From positions 1 to 16,491 of the forward strand of contig JAPHRL010000279.1 in assembly GCA_026195755.1 (NCBI GenBank): DNA of 16,491 nt, written 5' to 3'. A program made the translations under genes and the position numbers. This DNA comes from Kangiella sp. Lineage in GTDB: Bacteria > Pseudomonadota > Gammaproteobacteria > Enterobacterales > Kangiellaceae. Below are positions 1 to 6,497 of the stretch, piece by piece (positions within the stretch are counted from its first letter, which is position 1; each line of letters opens with the position of its first letter). Under the pieces are notes generated by a model that was not told the DNA's origin, searched no databases, and was given only the letters and a program-made list of their open reading frames with translations.

Positions 1-29
1 AAATCTACAAAGTAGAATAAAAGGATTTC

Positions 30-104
30 GTAGGGTGCATCGTGACGCACCATTGAACTTGAATTATTTTGTAAAGGCGAGCGGTGCGTCACGACGCACC
101 CTAC
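30..104. repeat. REPIN-like paired palindromic element
   Basis: Two 22-base arms face each other: 30-51 and 83-104. Each is the reverse complement of the other with one mismatch (A at 39). Each arm begins, on its own strand, with GTAG followed by a palindrome. In the right arm (83-100) the 8-bp stem GGTGCGTC/GACGCACC with a 2-base loop is perfect, while the left arm (34-51) has one broken pair. The 31-base spacer (52-82) is AT-rich. A GTAG head beside a hairpin, in two inverted copies, is the architecture of REP doublets (REPINs) moved by RAYT transposases. The element lies 13 bases after the sortase stop codon and may also protect or end that transcript, although there is no T-tract. Copies elsewhere in the genome cannot be checked here. 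Confidence 0.8.
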
Positions 105-117
105 AGTATGAAGGAAA

Positions 118-705
118 TTATACCTTCTCTGCATGAACCAGATAGCGTAATGGTCCACCAACTTCTAGCGTGTTGAAGGGGTAGCAGGTGACTAATGTTA
201 GCTGGTTAACGCCTCTGTCTTGAATCTGATCGGTTTCGATATTGTGAATTTCTATTTGCGTGACGATGTACTGGTGGCTAACACCATGTTTGTCTTGTAT
301 TGAAATTTGCTCACCGGCTTTGAGATATTGTAGAAATTCAAAGTGGGTATCGCGATGGCCGCCCAGGATAGTGTGGCCGGGTTGGCCTGGCAGACTGCTT
401 GATAACAGGTGGCCGGGCCCAAAGGCGAGGTTTCGCCCCGAGGCACCGGATAGCACTAACTGCTCGATGTTTTGGCTAGGCACAGTCAGTTTTGCTACCG
501 GGAAGGTATCCGCCCAGTCCCAGGGTTTGTGCTGCTGCCCGTCAGCAAGAGTTTGCTGCCATGCGTCATCTAAAAGGTATTGCGCGAGAATGGCTTTGGC
601 TTTTATGTAGCCGGCCTGACCAAAAGCCGTGAGGCTTATGGTCAGTAGGGCACAAAGTACACCGTATTTGCGTAAGAACCTTTTCATTTTAATTCTCTTA
701 GACAT
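118..705 (-). CDS. Class GN (marine proteobacterial type) sortase
   Basis: This is a cysteine transpeptidase that should cut the C-terminal sorting signal of the neighbouring VIT/VWA protein and transfer it to an envelope acceptor. The 195-residue protein has an uncleaved N-terminal hydrophobic anchor (about 14-34) and then a periplasmic sortase beta-barrel. The catalytic triad is visible: H117 in GGHRDTHF, C174 in LTLVTCYPF and R187 in GPLRYLV. Length and motifs fit the sortases found next to a single VIT/VWA target in Gram-negative, often marine, bacteria. The gene starts 5 bp after the target gene stops, so the two are almost surely one operon. An alternative ATG at 687 (residue 7) has a better-placed AAGAGA ribosome site than the ATG at 705, so the true start is uncertain by six residues. 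The REPIN-like element lies just downstream. Confidence 0.93.
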   Translation of the reverse strand: MSKRIKMKRFLRKYGVLCALLTISLTAFGQAGYIKAKAILAQYLLDDAWQQTLADGQQHKPWDWADTFPVAKLTVPSQNIEQLVLSGASGRNLAFGPGHLLSSSLPGQPGHTILGGHRDTHFEFLQYLKAGEQISIQDKHGVSHQYIVTQIEIHNIETDQIQDRGVNQLTLVTCYPFNTLEVGGPLRYLVHAEKV

Positions 706-710
706 TGCTC

Positions 711-2819
711 TTATGCATTGCTACGGTTACGACGGCTCAGTGTGAACTGATAAGTTAAAGCTAGCAGTAGCGACAATAAACCAATCAGCATGGCAAGGTT
801 AGCTGTTGTACCGCCCTGCGGGTATCCATGTCCAGAGCCATGTTGAGAACCATGCGGCGCTTTCCAGCCAGCGGGTGTACGATTCGCTAGCTGCAATTTT
901 TTCAGCTCTTCCATCACTCTTGCCGGGGTTTTATCAACGGCGACCAGACTGGTGTAGTCGGACACTAAATGATAGTCAAGAGCGGTCTGTAAGATTTGCT
1001 CGCGCGATTGCTTATGGCTTAAATTGAAATCACTTTTAATCGAATCTATTTTCATACGCGCCCACAGTCGTGCAATACCTTTGTCCTTACCGTTGGTAAC
1101 AGGCGGCAACTTGAATGACCAATCATAGGAATCAGCCTGCCCTTTGACCTGTATGGAGTTGTGCCCACTTTTAGCCGTGCGATAGGACACGAACAAAGGT
1201 TCGCCAAGGTAAAGGTCACGTAGGCGACCAGGATACAGTTCTAGCTTGCCAGCTGTACCATTCACTAGAGACTGATTCTCTAGTGATAGGTTTTCTAAAG
1301 CAGGATAGCGAAGTTTCTTAAAGAGTTTTTCCAACTGAGACTGAACCTCAGAAGCCTTACCGATATAAGTAAAGGTGCCACGTCCATAGTTGGCTGCCTT
1401 GCTCATAAAGTGACTGTTGGGAGCCGCACCAATGCCGATGGTGAATAGACGGTTATTGCCCAGTTGATTTTCGATCATCTGAAAAATCTGACGTTCATTA
1501 CCAATACTGCCATCAGTCAAAAATATAACCTGACGTAATATATTGCTGTTTGGTTTATCGAGTGCCAGGTTGATGGCTTTGGCAATTTCTGTGCCACCAT
1601 CCGCTTCCAGAGTGGCGACAAAATATTTAGCCATTTCAAGATTCGATGGTGTGACAGGAACCGCTTCATCAAACAACTTATTAGCGTCGTGATCAAAGTC
1701 GATAATGTTGAAGGTATCCTCGTTACGCAATTGAGTCAGTGCATAATACAAACCCTGTTTAGCCTGTTGCATTGAATCACCTGACATAGAGCCAGAAGAG
1801 TCGATAACAAAAATCATCTCACGAGGCTGAGTTTTCTGTTGCACAAAATCATGAGTTGGCGGCAACATCATCAACACATGATAGTTATGATCGTCATAGT
1901 TTTCGCTAAACAAAGCAACTTTAGGCTCCTGGCCTAATTGCGGTTGCCAGTTAAGAACAAAATCACGCTCAGCTTGCGCAGGGTTTTCCAGTTTTATGGT
2001 GTATTGATCGCCATTCTTCTGAGTGACTATCTGATGATAGGGGCTATCCAGCAGCGACAAATCAAACCCTGGATTTAAATGAACCGTGACATTGACGGGG
2101 CGATCAGGTTGTGTGCCTGTATTGAACTGGGTGACCGCTGGCGGAAGCTCAGTGGTGTCAGACGCAGGAGTCTCGAGATAAACGGTTTCCAGATAAGTGG
2201 TTTCCGAGTCATCTGAAGAATAGTAGCCATGGTCATCGTTGTTGCTATGACTAGATTCTGGTGTTGTCTCAACCGGCTCGTAGCGTGGCGTAATACCTAA
2301 GGGCATACGCACAGAAAAGTGAGTGCCATCATTATGAACAAGTTGTTGAAACTCGATGTGGATGGTGATGCTTTCGCCCGGTGCAATATTGGCCAGCTTG
2401 GTCGTGAATAAATTATCCCGAACCTGTTCGACAAGGCTGGCACGCTTACCTTCGGCTTTGGCTTTTTCGTAAGTACGTTTCGCTTGTTGTTTTTCTTGGA
2501 CTTCACCTTCAATAATGCGCTGCCCTATATGCATTTTCAAAGTGTCGACAGCTGCATTTTCTGGCAGTGGAAATTGATAAACGCCTTCGAGCCATTGTTC
2601 CGATTGGTTGGAAAAGGTTTGCTTAACTGATACACGAGAAACGACGCTATTAATGTGCATCTCGATGTCAGTGGAAAGGGGTAGTTGTTTAAAGGTTAAA
2701 TCACTTTCTAGTGAACGATAGCTGATGCTCGAAGGAAAAGCTTCTTCGATGGCATGGCTGGCAGTATTAAGGACTAGGAAAAATGCTCCCCACAATAAGA
2801 AAAATAATATCCGCTTCAT
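711..2819 (-). CDS. VIT and VWA domain surface protein, sortase target
   Basis: A 702-residue exported protein and the presumed only substrate of the adjacent sortase. Residues 1-23 are a signal peptide. A VIT (inter-alpha-trypsin inhibitor-like) domain covers about 30-165. An acidic, low-complexity linker of about 180-235 contains a small tandem YLETVYLET repeat. A von Willebrand A domain follows from about 334, with a complete metal-ion site: DSSGSMS at 340-346, T410 in GGTE and D436 in TDGS. The C-terminus has the sortase-substrate layout: a Gly/His-rich spacer, a hydrophobic segment (about 675-692) and a basic RRNR tail. However, the sorting motif reads YPQGG (666-670) instead of LPXTG. 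A strong AGGAGC ribosome site precedes the ATG at 2819. VWA proteins of this type usually bind ligands or matrix, but the partner here is unknown. Confidence 0.93.
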   Translation of the reverse strand: MKRILFFLLWGAFFLVLNTASHAIEEAFPSSISYRSLESDLTFKQLPLSTDIEMHINSVVSRVSVKQTFSNQSEQWLEGVYQFPLPENAAVDTLKMHIGQRIIEGEVQEKQQAKRTYEKAKAEGKRASLVEQVRDNLFTTKLANIAPGESITIHIEFQQLVHNDGTHFSVRMPLGITPRYEPVETTPESSHSNNDDHGYYSSDDSETTYLETVYLETPASDTTELPPAVTQFNTGTQPDRPVNVTVHLNPGFDLSLLDSPYHQIVTQKNGDQYTIKLENPAQAERDFVLNWQPQLGQEPKVALFSENYDDHNYHVLMMLPPTHDFVQQKTQPREMIFVIDSSGSMSGDSMQQAKQGLYYALTQLRNEDTFNIIDFDHDANKLFDEAVPVTPSNLEMAKYFVATLEADGGTEIAKAINLALDKPNSNILRQVIFLTDGSIGNERQIFQMIENQLGNNRLFTIGIGAAPNSHFMSKAANYGRGTFTYIGKASEVQSQLEKLFKKLRYPALENLSLENQSLVNGTAGKLELYPGRLRDLYLGEPLFVSYRTAKSGHNSIQVKGQADSYDWSFKLPPVTNGKDKGIARLWARMKIDSIKSDFNLSHKQSREQILQTALDYHLVSDYTSLVAVDKTPARVMEELKKLQLANRTPAGWKAPHGSQHGSGHGYPQGGTTANLAMLIGLLSLLLALTYQFTLSRRNRSNA

Positions 2820-2830
2820 GATTGCTCCTG

Positions 2831-2850
2831 ACTCATTAGTTGTTATGAGT
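2831..2850. promoter_or_regulatory. Inverted repeat in leader of the VIT/VWA gene
   Basis: ACTCAT (2831-2836) and ATGAGT (2845-2850) form a perfect 6-bp inverted repeat with an 8-base spacer. It lies directly upstream of the ribosome site of the VIT/VWA-sortase operon, 11 bases before the start codon. It could be an operator or a leader hairpin next to the ribosome site. It is short, so chance is possible. Confidence 0.3.
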
Positions 2851-2943
2851 TATTAGAACAATAGACTGTGACGTTAATAGATTGGGAAAATGGAGAGTGA
2901 TTGCCAAATGTGGCAGAAAAATGAAGATAAGAAACTATCAGAC

Positions 2944-2967
2944 AAAAAAGGCCTGCCGAAGCAGGCC
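2944..2967 (-). terminator. Rho-independent terminator after yccF
   Basis: Read on the minus strand, a perfect 7-bp stem GGCCTGC/GCAGGCC with a TTCG tetraloop (2950-2967) is followed by six T (2944-2949). It lies 41 bases after the yccF stop codon and separates yccF from the VIT/VWA-sortase operon. Confidence 0.95.
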
Positions 2968-3008
2968 GAACAGTCTCTTTGGAGAGAGTTTATGAAATCT
3001 GTTTTGTA

Positions 3009-3407
3009 CTAAGCTGGCTGCAATGATTTTAAGTCGACAATCACGCGTCCAAATGGCCATACCCCTAGTTTGACCATTTTGAAGTGCTGGATACCGAATG
3101 GGATGCCTATGATGGTTAAGCACAGGAATAAGCCCCAGAACAGGTGGTTAAGTACCACCCAGACACCACCGAAAACTAACCAGATAATATTCAATAATAC
3201 ATTGGGTACGCCTGCAAAGGGTTGGTCGTGGCGCATTCGAGTGTCTTGCCCGAACGGAAATAGCGAGAAGATGGCCAGTTTAAACAGCTGCACACCCCAC
3301 GGAATACCAACCAGAGTTAAGCAAAGCGCGATACCGCCTGCGATATAACCGAGAAAGATGAAAATACCGCCAAACAGTAACCATAGAATATTTAATAATA
3401 ATGACAT
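3009..3407 (-). CDS. yccF: YccF family inner-membrane protein
   Basis: A 132-residue integral membrane protein made of two tandem copies of the YccF unit, at about residues 6-55 and 73-121. Each copy runs N-I-(L/I)-W-L-x-F-G-G, then a hydrophobic stretch, then C-L-T-(L/I)-(V/I)-G-I-P-(W/F)-G-x-Q and ends in WPFG or FPFG. The two halves align almost residue for residue, so an internal duplication is clear. The family (DUF307; E. coli YccF is slightly longer, about 148 residues) is common in Proteobacteria, but its biochemical function is not established. The ATG at 3407 has a GAGGAA ribosome site. The gene stands alone, with terminators on both sides (3528-3549 upstream, 2944-2967 downstream). 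Confidence 0.93.
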   Translation of the reverse strand: MSLLLNILWLLFGGIFIFLGYIAGGIALCLTLVGIPWGVQLFKLAIFSLFPFGQDTRMRHDQPFAGVPNVLLNIIWLVFGGVWVVLNHLFWGLFLCLTIIGIPFGIQHFKMVKLGVWPFGRVIVDLKSLQPA

Positions 3408-3527
3408 AGTGTGTTCCTCACTGAATCTATAGTTTTATTTAAGCGCAAGGAAGATTGGTTTGAAAGTGGCAAAACGCAACAAAGGGAGGCAAAGTGTTAG
3501 TAAATATTGCAGGTATGTCATTAAGAC

Positions 3528-3549
3528 AAAAGCTCCCGAGGGAGCTTTT
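3528..3549. terminator. Bidirectional-type terminator hairpin
   Basis: A perfect 10-bp inverted repeat, AAAAGCTCCC and GGGAGCTTTT, with a 2-base loop (3538-3539). The GC-rich part is flanked by A4 and T4, so it can act on either strand. It lies 10 bases after the stop of the secreted four-cysteine protein on the minus strand and should end that transcript before yccF. Confidence 0.85.
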
Positions 3550-3559
3550 GTATGGAGGT

Positions 3560-3985
3560 TCATTTATTCTTTTTATCTTTTTTGTCTTGGAATTCAGGAA
3601 TATATTGTGACTGAGTAGAGAACCCTACGTTAGTACACTCATCATTCTCATCCCATCCAAAGCTGATATATGAAAAGTCGTTAATATTAGACATTTTATC
3701 CAGTAAAACCGGGTTAGTTGTTGAGCATAGTTGGAGAACACCCGGTTCAACACGTGCCTGGCAGAACCCCCATGAATACTCGGTTCCATCTGCGAAAGCA
3801 TAGTGACGTACACCACAGCCAATAATTTCATCAGGATTATCTGAAAAGCGAGCTGTGACCATGTTTCCAAAAGCTATTGAGTTTTCAGTATCGATAGTTA
3901 CCGGTACTTCTGAAGTGGAGCCAGCATTGGCAGAGGTAGCGCAAAGTGAAAGCGCCATAACAGTTAATATTGATCTTAAAAACAT
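3560..3985 (-). CDS. Secreted four-cysteine protein, unknown function
   Basis: I do not recognise this family. The 141-residue product has a clear Sec signal peptide: a basic start, a hydrophobic stretch and cleavage after ANA at about residue 22. The mature chain has exactly four cysteines (C57, C75, C87, C117), an even number that suggests two periplasmic disulfides, and is rich in aromatic and acidic residues. It ends in a highly charged lysine/aspartate tail (DKKDKKNK). A good AAGGAA ribosome site precedes the ATG at 3985 and reaches back to the end of the upstream gene, 17 bp away, so the two are probably co-transcribed. The transcript ends at the hairpin 3528-3549. It could be an inhibitor-like or binding protein, but no function can be assigned from sequence. 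Confidence 0.8.
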   Translation of the reverse strand: MFLRSILTVMALSLCATSANAGSTSEVPVTIDTENSIAFGNMVTARFSDNPDEIIGCGVRHYAFADGTEYSWGFCQARVEPGVLQLCSTTNPVLLDKMSNINDFSYISFGWDENDECTNVGFSTQSQYIPEFQDKKDKKNK

Positions 3986-4002
3986 AGTAAGTTCCTTCTA
4001 TT

Positions 4003-4488
4003 TTAGTGAGTGATTATTACAGAAAAATCTGTCGCATTTTTTGCAAGCAGCTGAATAATTTTTTTCCTTTCTAATTCATTCATCTGGGCCATTGAGCGCT
4101 CAATAGTTGCAAGCTCTGACTCAGTAAGCGTCCCATCGCTCATATAGTTAACAATTTGGTTATTAACTTCTGCCACAGCGTCCGGGTTTGTTGAACGAGT
4201 GTTTTGATTTTGATCGGCTGGCATTATTTGAGAGTTGGCCGGATGATTAGCTAAAGCCTTATCAAGCTCCTCTGCAATTACAGTTCGAACTTGATCAGAG
4301 GTTAATGATAGTGAATAAGGATTATGATCAGTACTTAATTGATCTGCTTTAGAGATAGGAGTTGCTTGAGTGCCGGGTGTTGTCGTCTGTTGAAGTTTAG
4401 ATGTACGCTTATCAAGCTCTAATACTTTGTAACAGATGAAGATTAATAACAGCAGTTGCAGTCCATTGAATAGTGTTTGTCGATTCAT
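4003..4488 (-). CDS. Small single-pass membrane protein, unknown function
   Basis: Unrecognised 161-residue protein. A hydrophobic segment (about 7-20) near the N-terminus is a signal anchor. It is followed by a Thr/Gln-rich, low-complexity linker (about 28-60), a helical stretch (about 64-81), a second Asn/Gln-rich linker and a charged helical C-terminal part (about 103-150). The mature part has no cysteines. It is probably periplasmic and tethered to the inner membrane. Its promoter can be read directly upstream (4522-4550), but no strong ribosome site is visible before the ATG at 4488. The secreted four-cysteine protein follows after 17 bp, which suggests a two-gene unit acting in the same compartment; a shared function is inference only. 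Confidence 0.7.
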   Translation of the reverse strand: MNRQTLFNGLQLLLLIFICYKVLELDKRTSKLQQTTTPGTQATPISKADQLSTDHNPYSLSLTSDQVRTVIAEELDKALANHPANSQIMPADQNQNTRSTNPDAVAEVNNQIVNYMSDGTLTESELATIERSMAQMNELERKKIIQLLAKNATDFSVIITH

Positions 4489-4521
4489 TTATGCCATCAG
4501 TTCAAAATCCATTTGCTAAAA

Positions 4522-4550
4522 ATCATAGATTCTCTGACAGCTTAGGTCAA
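4522..4550 (-). promoter_or_regulatory. Sigma70-type promoter for the 4488/3985 gene pair
   Basis: On the minus strand, TTGACC (4550-4545) and TATGAT (4527-4522) are separated by exactly 17 bases. Each hexamer differs from consensus at one position. Transcription should start near 4515, giving a leader of about 27 bases before the ATG at 4488. Confidence 0.65.
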
Positions 4551-4612
4551 GTATTAGACAACCCCTTTTTAACAAAAGCCTTAAAGTCAGCCTGTTGTTG
4601 CGTCTGAAACAG

Positions 4613-5122
4613 TTATGATTGAAGGAATAATTGAAACAGGTTAATAGGCGAAGTGCTATTGTCGAAATAGTCTTGGCGCTGGAATTGAAAGCCAAGTTTT
4701 TTAAGAAGGTGTTCTGAAAGGTGGTTATTAGGAGATGTAATGGCGTAAAGGTGGCTGTGCCCCTGTGCTTTGCTATGTTGAAGGATAGCTAGAGAAGATT
4801 CTTTGGCATAGCCCTGACCGCAGAATTGATTCGCCAGCGCAAAGCCGATATCCGGTGCGTCCAGATAATCGCGCTGAATCAGGCCATTAACTCCAACCGC
4901 CTGCCCATTGTCTTTTCGTTCAATAAGATAAAGCCAGAAGCCAAATTGTTGATAGTTATTGTGTACTTTTTTAATGAAAACTTCGGCATCTTTTGAGGAA
5001 TGCACTCCACGATCACCGATATATTTTATAAAGCTCGGTTGGTTGTAGAGCTGATAAATAAAATTGGCGTCGGGCAGTTCTATATGACGTAAACGTAAGC
5101 GCTCTGTTTCAGCAATGATCAT
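4613..5122 (-). CDS. GNAT family N-acetyltransferase (RimJ/RimL-like)
   Basis: A 169-residue acetyl-CoA-dependent acetyltransferase. It opens with the typical ETERLRLRHI strand. The acetyl-CoA pyrophosphate-binding loop is FCGQGYAKE at about 100-108, following the DIGFALA strand. The family's C-terminal N-x-x-S-x-x-(L/M)-(L/A)-x-K-L-G-F motif appears as NNHLSEHLLKKLGF (about 132-145). This is the RimJ/RimL-type subgroup that modifies protein N-termini or small amines, and the substrate cannot be read from sequence. The gene is monocistronic as far as can be seen, lying between the mdh terminator and the promoter at 4522-4550. No strong ribosome site precedes the ATG at 5122, but the ERLRLR block requires a start at or very near this point. 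Confidence 0.88.
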   Translation of the reverse strand: MIIAETERLRLRHIELPDANFIYQLYNQPSFIKYIGDRGVHSSKDAEVFIKKVHNNYQQFGFWLYLIERKDNGQAVGVNGLIQRDYLDAPDIGFALANQFCGQGYAKESSLAILQHSKAQGHSHLYAITSPNNHLSEHLLKKLGFQFQRQDYFDNSTSPINLFQLFLQS

Positions 5123-5331
5123 GAGTAGTCAGTTTTCATAAGTATATGGATACTTTGCCATGAAATAAGCTCAAAAAGAAATAGTCTTGCATCCAAATCG
5201 TGAAGCGATTTTGATTCTTGATTTTAAAAAGGGCGGGCACACTGGCACGGCCCATACCGAGATATGAAGACGTAGGAATAGGTCATGACTTGTCTGTACA
5301 AAAGTATGTGGAACTTGAGTAAGCCAGGCAT

Positions 5332-5361
5332 AAAAAAACCGGCTACTTGAGCCGGTTTTTT
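5332..5361 (-). terminator. Rho-independent terminator after mdh
   Basis: The stem CCGGCT/AGCCGG (5339-5344 and 5350-5355) with a 5-base loop is flanked by seven A and six T. On the minus strand it lies 18 bases after the mdh stop. The symmetric A and T tracts could also stop transcription on the plus strand. Confidence 0.95.
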
Positions 5362-5379
5362 AAACTGCATAAAGACTGA

Positions 5380-6357
5380 TTAGAACAAGTCTTTGCAAGT
5401 TTCTGCTTCTTCTTGCAATTCTTTTTGTGATTCAATCATTTTGTCTTTGATGAAGTCTGATACTTCAAGACCTTGAACGATTTCATAGTCACCATTCTTG
5501 CACACTACTGGGTAAGAGTAGATTAAACCTTCTTCGATGCCATAGCTGCCATCTGAAGGAACGGCCATGCTGACCCAGTCGCCTTCTGCTGACCCTAGTA
5601 CCCAATCATGCATGTGATCAAGGATAGCGTTAGCAGCTGAAGCAGCTGATGAAGCACCACGTGCAGCGATTACTGCTGCGCCACGCTTAGCAACGATTGG
5701 CATGAATTCTTCTTTTGCCCAGGTAGCATCAACTTTATCTGCTGCTTTATCACCATTAACAGTCGCAAAAGAAATGTCTGGTACCTGAGTTACTGAGTGG
5801 TTACCCCAGATGATCATTTTCTTAATTCCTGCAATGTCAGCATCCGCTTTTTCAGCTAATTGATAAATTGCACGATTATGGTCAAGACGAGTCAATGCAG
5901 AGATATTGCGTTGATTAATACTTGGAGCATTTTTCGCAAGGATATAGGCATTAGTATTAGCAGGATTACCCACTACCAAAATTCTAATGTTCTTGTCAGC
6001 AACTTGATCAATCACTTTACCTAAAGCGCTGAAGATTTTACCGTTATCCGTTAATAGGTCTTTGCGCTCCATGCCTGGGCCACGAGGCTTAGCACCAACC
6101 ATCAGGCCGATGTTAGCGTCTTTAAAGGCTACCGCTGGGTCGTCTGTAACAACGATGTCTTGAACTAATGGGAATGCACAATCATTCAACTCCATAGCAA
6201 CCGCTTCACACACTTTAAGTGCTGGAGTGATTTCTAGAAGGTTAAGAATTACTGGCTGATCTTTGCCAAGCATTTCACCGCTGGCGATGCGGAATAATAG
6301 TGAATAACAAATTTGGCCGGCTGCACCGGTAACAGTAACGCGAACAGGCTGTTTCAT
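5380..6357 (-). CDS. mdh: NAD-dependent malate dehydrogenase
   Basis: Catalyses reversible oxidation of malate to oxaloacetate in the TCA cycle. At 325 residues it belongs to the cytosolic/Thermus-type MDH group also found in Xanthomonas and Burkholderia, not the shorter E. coli type. Visible features are the nucleotide loop GAAGQIC (11-17), E42 at the end of the second strand where an acidic residue favours NAD over NADP, and substrate arginines R92 and R98 in the mobile loop KPRGPGMERK. Others are N131 in GNPANTN, D159 and R162 in LDHNRA, and catalytic H187 in WGNHSVTQVP. The third glycine of the nucleotide loop is cysteine (C17). A GAGGAT ribosome site precedes the ATG at 6357. The 140-bp gap from recG leaves room for its own promoter, and a strong terminator follows. 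Confidence 0.97.
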   Translation of the reverse strand: MKQPVRVTVTGAAGQICYSLLFRIASGEMLGKDQPVILNLLEITPALKVCEAVAMELNDCAFPLVQDIVVTDDPAVAFKDANIGLMVGAKPRGPGMERKDLLTDNGKIFSALGKVIDQVADKNIRILVVGNPANTNAYILAKNAPSINQRNISALTRLDHNRAIYQLAEKADADIAGIKKMIIWGNHSVTQVPDISFATVNGDKAADKVDATWAKEEFMPIVAKRGAAVIAARGASSAASAANAILDHMHDWVLGSAEGDWVSMAVPSDGSYGIEEGLIYSYPVVCKNGDYEIVQGLEVSDFIKDKMIESQKELQEEAETCKDLF

Positions 6358-6401
6358 TCCTGAATCCTCAGTTATTTGAGATGATGAAATAAGGGCGCAA
6401 C

Positions 6402-6423
6402 TTTAGCATAAAATAAGGCTAAA
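6402..6423. promoter_or_regulatory. Inverted repeat upstream of mdh
   Basis: TTTAGC (6402-6407) and GCTAAA (6418-6423) form a perfect 6-bp inverted repeat with a 10-base AT-rich spacer, 45 bases upstream of the mdh ATG. It lies where the promoter or operator of mdh should be. I cannot name a regulator, and I see no convincing -35/-10 pair. Confidence 0.25.
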
Positions 6424-6497
6424 TCCTATGATCGACGGGCTATAAAGAGGGGTTAAAGCAAAAAAATTAGCGGTAAATTTATATGGTGCGGTTGGAA

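Noticed and set aside
1..29. Start of another gene or element at the left edge
   Set aside because: Only 29 AT-rich bases precede the REPIN-like element, too few to support any call.
260..610. Plus-strand ORF of 116 codons antisense to the sortase gene
   Set aside because: It lies fully inside a well-supported gene, has no domain-like composition and no ribosome site I could see. It is a shadow of the sortase reading frame.
5160..5361. Possible plus-strand small RNA ending at the mdh terminator
   Set aside because: The terminator is symmetric and could end a plus-strand RNA, but I found only a very weak promoter match (TTGCAT-N17-TTTGAT). The 257-bp gap 5123-5379 otherwise holds no ORF or stable fold I can support.
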